From the NCBI GenBank assembly GCA_934394515.1, contig CAKRRU010000121.1:1-6874 (forward strand): a DNA stretch of 6,874 bases. The letters run 5' to 3'. The position numbers and the translations under genes are program-made. Shown here piece by piece: positions 1 through 5,561 of this stretch. Position 1 is the first letter of the stretch; every line of letters begins with the position of its first letter. The DNA comes from an uncultured Acetatifactor sp. (GTDB taxonomy: Bacteria; Bacillota; Clostridia; Lachnospirales; Lachnospiraceae). The notes under the pieces were generated by a model that saw only the letters and a list, made by a program, of their open reading frames with translations, made no database searches and had not been told where the DNA came from.

Positions 1-1
1 A

Positions 2-118
2 TATCTAAAGGAACATCAACAAGAGTTAACCGACCGCATTTATCGTGGAAAGTATACTCCGTCTCCAGTAAGACGAGCCACGATTCCCAAACCAGATGGT
101 GGTGTGCGAAAGCTTGAC
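2..118 (+). pseudogene. Group II intron reverse transcriptase/maturase fragment (LtrA-like)
   Basis: The frame opening at base 2 reads YLKEHQQELTDRIYRGKYT followed by PSPVRRATIPKPDGGVRKL. This is the N-terminal RT-0/RT-1 region of group II intron-encoded proteins, whose hallmark is the PVRRVxIPKPDGGxRxLGIP stretch. The full protein has about 400-600 residues and acts as reverse transcriptase and RNA splicing maturase. Its 5' part may lie left of the window. The right end is broken: after RKL, near base 115-118, the expected GIPTVxDR continuation is missing. The open frame beyond that point to about 298 is only the antisense of the antitoxin gene. No catalytic YADD box, maturase domain or intron RNA domain V is present, so the fragment cannot be active. 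The identification is from remembered family motifs. Confidence 0.8.
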
Positions 119-342
119 ATGCAATCATTTCCACTCATCCCGTTCAATGGATTTAACGAGATCATTGCAAGATATTCATTGTTTCTTGCAGCTTTTTCCA
201 GTCTGTTGTATTCATCCAGGCTCATTAAAACGATATTCTTTTCATTTTTTCGAGTAACGATAATAGTTTCGTGTTGGTCGGAAGCCTTGTCGCAGTAATC
301 TTTAAGGTTATTTCTGATCGTAGAGTAGTTTACGGCAACCAT
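40..342 (-). CDS. YefM/Phd-family antitoxin, orphan, with foreign C-terminal tail
   Basis: The first 61 residues (MVAVNYSTIRNNLKDYCDKA, then the core with IIVTRKNEKNIVLMSLDEYN and the AARNNEYL motif) match the PhdYeFM antitoxin fold. These proteins bind DNA through the N-terminal domain and neutralise a RelE/YoeB-type mRNA-cleaving toxin through a disordered C-terminal tail. The start at 342 is supported by AGAAAGGAGC just upstream on the minus strand. After about residue 61 (base 160) family resemblance stops. From about residue 75 the frame is the antisense of the reverse-transcriptase fragment, ending at a stop at 40-42. A toxin gene would normally follow, meaning below base 125, and none is present. 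A shifted frame gives VKSIERDEWK and a stop at 125-127, which might be the true old end after a small indel. The DNA-binding half could still work; toxin neutralisation is doubtful. Confidence 0.75.
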   Translation of the reverse strand: MVAVNYSTIRNNLKDYCDKASDQHETIIVTRKNEKNIVLMSLDEYNRLEKAARNNEYLAMISLNPLNGMSGNDCMSSFRTPPSGLGIVARLTGDGVYFPR

Positions 343-360
343 GTTTTGCTCCTTTCTTGT

Positions 361-390
361 TGAACAATATGCTGTATAAGTTCTTGTACA
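361..390 (-). promoter_or_regulatory. Candidate antitoxin operator: three TGTACA-like hexamers 12 bp apart
   Basis: TGTACA lies at 385-390, inside the perfect 8-base palindrome TTGTACAA at 384-391. TGTATA lies at 373-378 and TGAACA at 361-366. Their centres are exactly 12 bp apart. From memory, the E. coli yefM-yoeB operator uses TGTACA-core palindromes with this kind of spacing. The first hexamer abuts the candidate -10 box of the antitoxin gene, so bound antitoxin would block its own promoter. The two outer sites are imperfect. The assignment as an operator is inference. Confidence 0.5.
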
Positions 391-422
391 ATTATAGCAC
401 TATATTATTATGCCTCTGTCAA
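391..422 (-). promoter_or_regulatory. Candidate antitoxin promoter
   Basis: Read on the minus strand there is a perfect TATAAT at 396-391 and a perfect TTGACA at 422-417. The spacing between them is 20 bp, longer than the ideal 17, so the promoter would be weak or would need help, or the -35 match is fortuitous. It lies about 50 bp upstream of the start codon and directly next to the hexamer array. Confidence 0.45.
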
Positions 423-501
423 CCGATGTGATCTATGAATCGTATAAAAATCATGGAATAAATAATATCAATATGATAGATTATAATTTGAAAAGACCCT
501 C

Positions 502-530
502 TTGAATCGTTTGGATCAGGTGTTTATGAT
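502..530 (+). promoter_or_regulatory. Sigma-A type promoter for the SRAP remnant
   Basis: TTGAAT at 502-507 and TATGAT at 525-530 are separated by exactly 17 bp, a good housekeeping promoter. Transcription would start near 537, about 36 bases before the ATG at 573. I saw no LexA-type GAAC-N4-GTTC box here, so SOS control is not supported. Confidence 0.6.
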
Positions 531-572
531 AAGATGAAATAAGAACATAGCGTAGCTTATTAGGAGATCATT

Positions 573-710
573 ATGTGTGGACGGTATTATGTGGATGACG
601 AAACAGCAGAAGAAATCGAAAAAGTAATCCACTTGGAGAGATCCGGACCATCAAACAGCTGCAGATACACTCCCAGGAACGAAAGAACTATGCAGGTATT
701 CCATCCATAG
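573..710 (+). pseudogene. SRAP (YedK/HMCES-type) gene remnant, N-terminus only
   Basis: The 45-codon frame begins MCGRYYVDDETAEEIEKVI, the standard N-terminus of SRAP proteins in Firmicutes. After initiator Met removal, Cys2 becomes the N-terminal catalytic residue that forms a covalent thiazolidine link with abasic sites in single-stranded DNA, shielding them during replication. The full family has about 200-230 residues and also needs conserved Asn, Glu and His residues further along. All of these are gone. Resemblance fades after about residue 20, and the frame ends at TAG 708-710. AGGAGA at 562-567 is a good ribosome binding site for the ATG at 573, and a promoter precedes it, so a short Cys2 peptide could still be made. 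An abasic-site activity from 45 residues is unlikely. Confidence 0.75.
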
Positions 711-825
711 AGTTTGATTGTACGATTGTCATTTTAGGCAGACAGCTAGCCGCAAAGCTGATATACTATATGTCAGAGGGCAGGTGGGTGCTGAATTTCA
801 AATAGTAAGAATGGAAACCATACCT
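711..825 (+). other. Short spacer upstream of the ArAE gene, no recognised feature
   Basis: The downstream reading frame extends back to a TTG at 718, but the extra 36 residues (YDCHFRQTASRK and onwards) resemble nothing I know and lack a ribosome binding site. A second frame here reads AAKLIYYMSEGRWVLNF before a stop, and I could not place it. It may be debris between the SRAP remnant and the membrane protein gene. No clear promoter or terminator was seen. Confidence 0.4.
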
Positions 826-1788
826 ATGAAAATAAAAACTGAGGGAACCATAAAACTGATCAAATATGTTACCGGCTCCGTAGCTGCCGTATTGCTTGCT
901 GCAGCCATGCAGCTTCAGTTTGCGTATGCCGCAGGAATTATCACTCTCCTGACGATCCAGGATACGAAGAAGGAAACTGTGCGGATAACAGCGAAGCGCA
1001 TGATCATATTTGTGATCATGACGATCTTGTCAGCGGCGATTTTTCCGCTTGCCGGATATCACGTGTGGGCGTTCGGTATTGTACTGATCCCATATCTGTT
1101 TAGCTGTATGGCATTAGACATGAAGGAAGCGATTGCTCCTATTGCAGTGCTCTGTACGCATTATGTTTCAGCTAAGAGCTGCAGTCTGTCCATGATCCTG
1201 AATGAATTTCTCATCCTTATGATCGGAGCGGGGATAGGCACATTGTGGAATCTCTATATGCCGGATGGCAGAAGACAACTGTTGGAGTATCAGAAAACAG
1301 TGGATAACAAAATCGTGTACATCTTACGCAGAATGGCGATCTATATAGAACTGGAGGACAAGACGGATTATACAGGAAGCTGCTTTGATGAACTGGACGC
1401 AATGCTTGCGAATCTGAAAAAAGAGGCATTGCGATATATGAATAATCATCTGATCACAGAGGATGATTACTATTATGAATATATGCAGATGCGAGCAAGG
1501 CAGTGCGTGATACTGAAAAGAATATATGCAGACATCATCCGCCTGAGCACTACACCGGAGCAGGGAAAAGCGCTGGCAGATTTTATACGTCAGACTGCAG
1601 ATGAGTTTGAAGAACAAAATAATGTGGAAACCTTGTTGTCAGAGTTAGAGAGACTGCATCACTACTATGAACAGCAGCGGCTCCCGATCACGAGGCAGGA
1701 ATTTGAAAACCGGTCCATGCTGTATCATATCCTGGAAGACATGAAAGCGTTTCTTGACATTAAAAAAGACTTTATCACAGCAAGGTGA
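826..1788 (+). CDS. Aromatic acid exporter family protein (ArAE_1/YqjA-like, DUF939)
   Basis: This 320-residue membrane protein has the layout of the Firmicute YqjA/DUF939 family: about five or six hydrophobic segments in the first half (roughly residues 12-31, 33-43, 58-76, 79-97, 103-117 and 126-144), then a soluble, charged helical C-terminal half from about 150 to 320. The family signature AAGIITLLTIQDTKKET at 35-51 and GAGIGTLWNLYMP at 134-146 are conserved. The family is named after aromatic acid efflux pumps, but the substrate of this branch is not established. The start at 826 is chosen because MKIK begins the usual family N-terminus and GGAAA lies 8 bases upstream. ATG 811 and TTG 718 are possible but poorly supported. 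Length matches the family, so it appears intact. It stands alone between two gene remnants, and no terminator is obvious after it. Confidence 0.85.
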   Translation: MKIKTEGTIKLIKYVTGSVAAVLLAAAMQLQFAYAAGIITLLTIQDTKKETVRITAKRMIIFVIMTILSAAIFPLAGYHVWAFGIVLIPYLFSCMALDMKEAIAPIAVLCTHYVSAKSCSLSMILNEFLILMIGAGIGTLWNLYMPDGRRQLLEYQKTVDNKIVYILRRMAIYIELEDKTDYTGSCFDELDAMLANLKKEALRYMNNHLITEDDYYYEYMQMRARQCVILKRIYADIIRLSTTPEQGKALADFIRQTADEFEEQNNVETLLSELERLHHYYEQQRLPITRQEFENRSMLYHILEDMKAFLDIKKDFITAR

Positions 1789-1803
1789 TGTATTATAATG
1801 TAA

Positions 1804-2019
1804 AAATCAAATTCAGAAAGATACCCTCAATTCACTGCAAAAGGTGCGGTCATTCTTGGAGTCAGTAAAGATTCCGTGGCTTCTCATAAGAGATTTGAAG
1901 AAAAATACGGACTGGCATTTATACTTTTAGCGGATCCGGAGCGTAAAGTTATTGAAGCATATGATGTCTGGAAAGAAAAGAAAAACTATGGAAAAGTCTC
2001 TATGGGCGTGGTAAGGACT
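1804..2019 (+). pseudogene. Bcp-type peroxiredoxin fragment, both ends missing
   Basis: The frame reads ERYPQFTAKGAVILGVSKDS, then SVASHKRFEEKYGLAFILLA, DPERKVIEAYDVWKEKKNYG and KVSMGVVRT. This is the central part of bacterioferritin comigratory protein (Bcp/PrxQ), a thiol peroxidase that reduces hydroperoxides using thioredoxin. The N-terminal third, with the TPGCT motif and the peroxidatic cysteine, is absent. The frame is closed just upstream by TAA at 1801-1803, with no start codon or ribosome binding site. After VVRT at 2019 the expected TYLIDExG ending is replaced by unrelated sequence. It therefore cannot be catalytic. The surviving core is well conserved with no internal stop, which suggests the deletions are fairly recent. 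Confidence 0.85.
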
Positions 2020-2142
2020 CCGGATGCTGTCTGAGACCTTGATAGCGGTATTTATATCGAACGGAAGCCTACATTGTCAGCTATGAACGAAGCCGGTATT
2101 TTGGCGGCTGGTATATTAGATCATCTCATTAGACAGTGGTAA
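2020..2142 (+). pseudogene. Unidentified C-terminal tail joined to the peroxiredoxin fragment
   Basis: Directly after the peroxiredoxin homology, in the same frame, come PDAV, an in-frame TGA at 2032-2034, then DLDSGIYIERKPTLSAMNEA and GILAAGILDHLIRQW with a stop at 2140-2142. The composition (a charged turn followed by a small-residue helix) looks like the natural C-terminus of a folded enzyme, but I cannot name the family. It has no start of its own. It ends only 11 bases from the convergent sensor kinase gene. I infer it is the 3' remnant of another gene joined by a deletion. Confidence 0.45.
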
Positions 2143-2153
2143 AACCAGACTTT

Positions 2154-3431
2154 TTACAGCGATGCCTGGAACCGGAATTCCCCATCCTCAGCAAAAAATC
2201 CATATACTCCGTGATATTTTTCCACGACAGAGATCATACTTTTTACGCCGATGCCGTGATTAGGTTCGTGAGAGACAGGAATCTCATTTTCAAATACCGG
2301 ATTCTGTAGATAGCTGTTTGCTATCTGTATACAGATCCGGTTATTTTTTTCGTAAACTTTTAACGTAATATAACGTTTCCCGGGAGCAGGAATCTTTTCG
2401 CAGGCGTGAATCGCGTTTTCCAGAGCATTTGCAAAAAGGCTGCACAGATCGGTGATCTGAAAACGTGAAAAATCAGAAGCAGTCACGGAAAGTTTCAACT
2501 CGATTCCGATATCTGACGCCTGACCGGCATAGGAAGAGAGAATCAGGTTCAGAGCGTCGTTTTCACAGTATCTGATCACACGGCTGTTATCGATATCGGC
2601 ACAGATCTGGTGAATATATTCCAAAGCCTGTTCCAACTCATTTTCTGTAATACAGTTTTGCACAAAGGTCATGTGATGTCTCAGATCGTGACGATAGATG
2701 GACGCCTGCTTCTGGGAAGCGGATAACTGCGCAATCTCCTTCTGTGCCTGTGCGGCTGCGGTGGTAAGCAGCAGATTTTCACGTTCCGCCGTGTTTTTCT
2801 TATTGGAAAAATCCAGCGACACCATAGCCAGGATAAAAAAGAAGAGCACAAGAAAGCTGTCCATGAAATCAATAATGACCGGACCACCGGTATACAACAG
2901 ATCCGTGTAAACAGTCAGAGTGTATTCCAAAATATAATAGGAAAGTGGCAGCAGGAAAAAGAGCAACAGAGTCTTCTTATTCTCATAATGCAGACGGATG
3001 ATATAAGGCGCAATATAACGGAGGACCAGATACAGCAGCGGAATCGTCACACAGATAGAGACGAGATTGGCTACGACCGGGCTGCCGTCGAAAAAGGAGG
3101 CTGCCAGCGTGCCGAACCATTTTCTGGGTGTGCACATCAGGTAAGCGGACAGTACAGAGATTGTTGCAATATAGATATTCCGGTGAAAGGCAAAGCGGAG
3201 CAGGAGGATCAGCGGCAGATGTATGAGCAGGGGATAGCATTTATAGAGCAGATTTTCCCCCATAATAAGGTAAGACAGAAGCTGTACCGCACCCAAAGTG
3301 AAAATGGTGGCAACGTAGGGTACCTTATTGTCCTCAAAATGGATATCTGCAAGGTAGAGAGACATCACAATACCGAAGAAAAGGACAAAGCCGTAATTGA
3401 TAAGTCCTAAAAGCGATGCAAGGTCGATCAT
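2154..3431 (-). CDS. GHKL sensor histidine kinase, AgrC-like
   Basis: The 425-residue protein has an N-terminal sensor of about six transmembrane helices (residues 8-28, 38-56, 66-82, 86-102, 120-140, 153-172, with a further hydrophobic stretch near 186-205). A linker coiled coil follows (about 212-243), then the catalytic region. The phosphoacceptor is probably His248 in YRHDLRHH. The ATPase domain shows the N box NALENAIHAC (335-344) and G box NHGIGVKSM (391-399). This matches the AgrC/HPK10 class, which senses peptides or other extracellular cues and phosphorylates a LytTR regulator. The ATG at 3431 overlaps the regulator stop as ATGA, with GGAGG seven bases upstream. The frame continues back to 3506, but that stretch only overlaps the regulator gene. 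It looks intact. No AgrB or AgrD-like gene is in the window, so the ligand is unknown. Confidence 0.9.
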   Translation of the reverse strand: MIDLASLLGLINYGFVLFFGIVMSLYLADIHFEDNKVPYVATIFTLGAVQLLSYLIMGENLLYKCYPLLIHLPLILLLRFAFHRNIYIATISVLSAYLMCTPRKWFGTLAASFFDGSPVVANLVSICVTIPLLYLVLRYIAPYIIRLHYENKKTLLLFFLLPLSYYILEYTLTVYTDLLYTGGPVIIDFMDSFLVLFFFILAMVSLDFSNKKNTAERENLLLTTAAAQAQKEIAQLSASQKQASIYRHDLRHHMTFVQNCITENELEQALEYIHQICADIDNSRVIRYCENDALNLILSSYAGQASDIGIELKLSVTASDFSRFQITDLCSLFANALENAIHACEKIPAPGKRYITLKVYEKNNRICIQIANSYLQNPVFENEIPVSHEPNHGIGVKSMISVVEKYHGVYGFFAEDGEFRFQASL

Positions 3432-4147
3432 ATTGATTCCTCCATTTGAAAAGCAAGGTAGAGCTTCTTGATTTCCGTGATCCTGCGCTGGGCAAGCGGA
3501 AGGCATTTGTCGTTTGCCAGATATAGGTCGGCTGCGTCGATTCTGCGAATATAGTTCATGTTTACCAGAAACGAGCGGTGTGCAAGGAGAAATTCCGGGT
3601 GTTGCAGCAGCTGATCGCAGGCAGAAGCGAATTTTTCCACACAGGTGATCTGGCTGTTGTTTTTCAGATAATAAATCACTTTTCGGTTCAATGCTTCTAC
3701 ATAGATGATTTCAGAAATCCGAACCTTGTGCACCCCGACGCTGCTCTTCAATATCAGGCAGGAATCTCGGTCTTCTGTTCTGGTACGCATGATGTCATCC
3801 AGAGCTTCGAACAGCCGGTCTTTTAATATGGGCTTTATCAGATAATTGGAGGCTTTCACGGTATAACTTTCTACTGCAAATTCCGGAGAGGATGTCAGGA
3901 AAATAATATCCGCGGCTTTGTCACAGCTTCGGATCTCTTTGGCAAGCTCAATGCCGTTCAGCCCCGGCATCACCACATCTAACAGATAAATATCATAACG
4001 TTCCTGCAACAGATTCGACGCCAGCTCCGTACTGTTGTCGAAGGGCTTGTAGGAAAATTCTATATTCCGCTGTGTCTGGTAATCTGCGAGAACAGACAGT
4101 ATCCGGAACAGCTCATTCTTATCATCATCGCATATTGCAATTTTCAT
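3428..4147 (-). CDS. LytTR-family response regulator, AgrA-like
   Basis: This 239-residue cytoplasmic DNA-binding regulator starts with a receiver domain (1-122) and ends with a LytTR domain (about 130-235). The receiver carries the acidic pocket Asp7-Asp8-Asp9, phosphoacceptor Asp57 in YLLDVVMPGLNG, Thr85 in FLTSS and Lys105 in NYLIKP, all as expected for phosphorylation. The LytTR part has IIYVEALNRKVIYYL and the typical HRSFLVNMNYI (190-200). It is the first gene of a two-gene minus-strand operon with the sensor kinase, joined by a 4-base ATGA overlap, so the two are surely partners. An AAGGGG ribosome binding site lies about ten bases before the ATG at 4147. AgrA-type regulators bind direct repeats upstream of their targets, often including nearby genes. 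Here the target is not evident. Confidence 0.93.
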   Translation of the reverse strand: MKIAICDDDKNELFRILSVLADYQTQRNIEFSYKPFDNSTELASNLLQERYDIYLLDVVMPGLNGIELAKEIRSCDKAADIIFLTSSPEFAVESYTVKASNYLIKPILKDRLFEALDDIMRTRTEDRDSCLILKSSVGVHKVRISEIIYVEALNRKVIYYLKNNSQITCVEKFASACDQLLQHPEFLLAHRSFLVNMNYIRRIDAADLYLANDKCLPLAQRRITEIKKLYLAFQMEESI

Positions 4148-4183
4148 GGGATTGTTTCCCCTTTTTCACTTTGGTATAGAACT

Positions 4184-4239
4184 ATTATAACGGTAACTTA
4201 GAAAAAATACTATATGCGAATCCTGTCGTTCATGTCGAA
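4184..4239 (-). promoter_or_regulatory. Candidate promoter region of the two-component operon, with Spo0A-box-like sites
   Basis: On the minus strand TATAAT lies at 4189-4184, about 37 bases before the regulator start codon. No good -35 is seen 17 bp upstream (TAGTAT), which would suit an activator-dependent promoter. Further upstream, TGTCGTT (4224-4230) and TGTCGAA (4233-4239) lie in tandem 9 bp apart on the plus strand. The second equals the core of the Spo0A box. Control by Spo0A is a guess from a 7-base match. Confidence 0.4.
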
Positions 4240-4274
4240 AAAAGCGTAATTCAAGTATGGGCGGAACATTTCTA

Positions 4275-4280
4275 TATAAT
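4275..4280 (+). promoter_or_regulatory. Candidate -10 box for the ATPase gene
   Basis: TATAAT lies about 100 bases before the ATG at 4380. A -35 element is not clear (TTCAAG at 4250-4255 would be 19 bp away). The stretch between is AT-rich and holds no recognised operator. Confidence 0.3.
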
Positions 4281-4379
4281 GCTGATATTTACATTTATTA
4301 CAACGAAAAAATGCAAAATATCACATTAATGTTGATGAATGACATAAAATAAAATATGATGAGAGAGGAGGTATCCGGT

Positions 4380-5146
4380 ATGAGAAGAAAAATAAAAGAA
4401 CAGTTAATTGCATGGACCAAAGAGACAACGGAGCGCCTGCCCCTGCTATTATACGGCGCCAGACAGGTAGGAAAAACATATGTCATGCAGCAGCTTGGCG
4501 GGAATACATTTAAAAATACTGTCTATGTCAATTTTGAAGCTGACCAGAGTATCGGAAAATTTTTCGATGCAGACATCCATGCCGATGCAGTAATACAGTT
4601 ACTGGAGAAGTATTTTCATACGAGAATTGTACCGGGGGAATCGCTTATCATATTTGATGAGATTCAAATGTGCGAGAGAGCCTTGACTTCTCTGAAATAT
4701 TTTGCGGAGCAAGGGCTTCTCAATACGGAGATTCCATCGACTGGCTGGTCCGCGCGGGGATTGTGAACAAATATGTAAAATGTACGCAAGGATTTATGCC
4801 ACCGGCAGCGTTTCCGGATCTGACCGCATTCAAATTATATTATAGTGATATTGGGATTTTATCAGCGCGTACACAGATGAATCTTGAACGACTGCTCAGT
4901 GAGGAATCAGAGCGGTTTCGCGGCATTTATTCTGAAAATTATGTGGCCTGTGCGTTAAAAAGCAAAGGTTACGAATTAATGTATTGGGAATCTGATGGAA
5001 CAGCCGAAGTAGATTTCCTGATCGTCAGGGATAACCACGTGATTCCTGTAGAGTGCAAGGCCGGAAATCATGTGAAGGCGAAAAGTATGATGATTTACCG
5101 TGAGAAATATAAGCCCTTCCAGATCTTTTTGTTCCCGGCTGTCTGA
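4380..5146 (+). pseudogene. AAA_14/DUF4143 ATPase gene with internal deletion and frameshift
   Basis: The first frame (ATG 4380, with AGAGGAGG eight bases upstream) gives the N-terminus of an AAA_14 ATPase: Walker A GARQVGKTYVM and Walker B SLIIFDEIQMCERALTSLKY. It ends at TGA 4764-4766. The C-terminal DUF4143 part continues in the next frame: GARASQYGDSIDWLVRAGIV from about 4706, then AFKLYYSDIGILSARTQMNL and GTAEVDFLIVRDNHVIPVEC, the last with the E-V-D and V-E-C-K nuclease-like motif. Intact homologues have about 400-430 residues. Roughly 170-190 residues between FAEQ and GARAS, including the AAGSLLG sensor region, are lost. The end is also damaged: after YREKYKP (about 5117) the usual tail is replaced. 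Family function is poorly known. This copy should be dead, though the N-terminal 128-residue piece could be translated. Confidence 0.88.
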
Positions 5147-5240
5147 GGACACACCGAATTTATCCTGCGGGGCGGCTCTGGATGATTCGGTAAAAGAAGC
5201 GGTGGAAGCATTTGTGGGGATATGTGCAGAAAGGAAATAA
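5118..5240 (+). pseudogene. C-terminal remnant of an unidentified gene
   Basis: In a frame different from the DUF4143 part the sequence reads LSEDTPNLSCGAALDDSVKE, then AVEAFVGICAERK and a TAA at 5238-5240. It has the look of a genuine protein C-terminus: a Gly/Ala-rich turn, then an amphipathic helix with a basic end. It lacks its own start. I do not recognise the family. The stop abuts the next ATG (TAAATG), as in an operon. Confidence 0.4.
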
Positions 5241-5468
5241 ATGGGAAAATTTGAGCAGATCATGAAGAACTGGGCGGTCAGCACAGGATTTTTTTTCTGT
5301 TTTTTGACTGCTATATGCGGTAAATGTTATTTTCCGATATGCCGGTATATACGTCAGACAGCTACAACAAACGGATTTGGCATTTATTTTCAAGGAGGAA
5401 ATAATTGTGGCGGGAATCGGAGCAACCGACAGCAGCGTAAATCGCTATTTTGTCAGCTGAAATATTGA
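5241..5468 (+). CDS. Small hypothetical ORF, probably the start of a decayed gene
   Basis: The frame begins MGKFEQIMKNWAVSTGFFFC directly after the preceding stop, with AAGGA five bases upstream, so the first codons look like a real gene start. After about residue 15 the sequence runs through an 8-T tract, becomes Cys- and aromatic-rich, and then shows low-quality sequence (TATTNGFGIYFQGGNNCGGN) typical of non-coding DNA read by chance. I infer a truncated or frameshifted gene rather than a working 75-residue protein. No family is recognised. Confidence 0.25.
   Translation: MGKFEQIMKNWAVSTGFFFCFLTAICGKCYFPICRYIRQTATTNGFGIYFQGGNNCGGNRSNRQQRKSLFCQLKY
5392..5460 (+). other. Strong ribosome binding site followed by a 17-codon GTG reading frame
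   Basis: AAGGAGG at 5392-5398 is an almost ideal Shine-Dalgarno site with an 8-base gap to GTG at 5407. The frame reads MAGIGATDSSVNRYFVS (initiator counted as Met) and stops at 5458-5460. The site is too good to be chance in an otherwise decayed stretch, so it is probably the retained 5' end of a deleted gene. It could alternatively encode a micropeptide. Confidence 0.35.
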
Positions 5469-5481
5469 ATTGTCAAGGCAC

Positions 5482-5537
5482 AAAATCTATTTTAGGTATG
5501 GGAAGTTTTAGTATTTAATATTTTTTTAATAGATTTT
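5482..5537. repeat. 10-bp perfect inverted repeat upstream of the chemoreceptor gene
   Basis: AAAATCTATT at 5482-5491 and AATAGATTTT at 5528-5537 are perfect inverted copies separated by 36 bases. The right arm covers the candidate -35 of the chemoreceptor promoter. It may be a paired binding site or a remnant of a larger element. The region is very AT-rich, so chance is possible. Confidence 0.5.
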
Positions 5538-5558
5538 TCCAATAAAGTATGCTATATT
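5530..5558 (+). promoter_or_regulatory. Candidate promoter of the chemoreceptor gene
   Basis: TATATT at 5553-5558 carries an upstream TG (5550-5551), making an extended -10. TAGATT at 5530-5535 lies 17 bp upstream as a weak -35. No sigma-28 (TAAA-N15-GCCGATAA) match was seen, although that factor often drives chemotaxis genes. Confidence 0.45.
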
Positions 5559-5561
5559 GTA

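Noticed and set aside
104..298. Plus-strand open frame continuing the reverse transcriptase fragment
   Set aside because: Beyond about 118 it is the exact antisense of the antitoxin coding region and shows no reverse-transcriptase motifs.
2032..2034. In-frame TGA between the peroxiredoxin core and the tail as a selenocysteine codon
   Set aside because: No hairpin resembling a bacterial SECIS element follows, the peroxidatic position is elsewhere, and the sequences on either side belong to different proteins.
2131..2160. Terminator between the convergent remnant and sensor kinase gene
   Set aside because: Only a 4-bp TGGT/ACCA stem is present, too weak to support a call.
2988..3410. 140-codon plus-strand frame within the sensor kinase region
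   Set aside because: It is antisense to the transmembrane sensor domain, rich in Gln, Arg and Asp as expected for an antisense shadow, and has no family resemblance.
4210..4269. 19-codon minus-strand frame (MFRPYLNYAFFDMNDRIRI) upstream of the response regulator as a signal peptide gene
   Set aside because: It has no ribosome binding site and lacks AgrD features (amphipathic leader, Cys-containing core, acidic tail).
5267..5316. Possible hairpin GCGGTCA / TGACTGC around T-rich tracts as a terminator
   Set aside because: The stem needs a G-U pair, the loop is long, and the T-tracts lie within the loop instead of after the stem.
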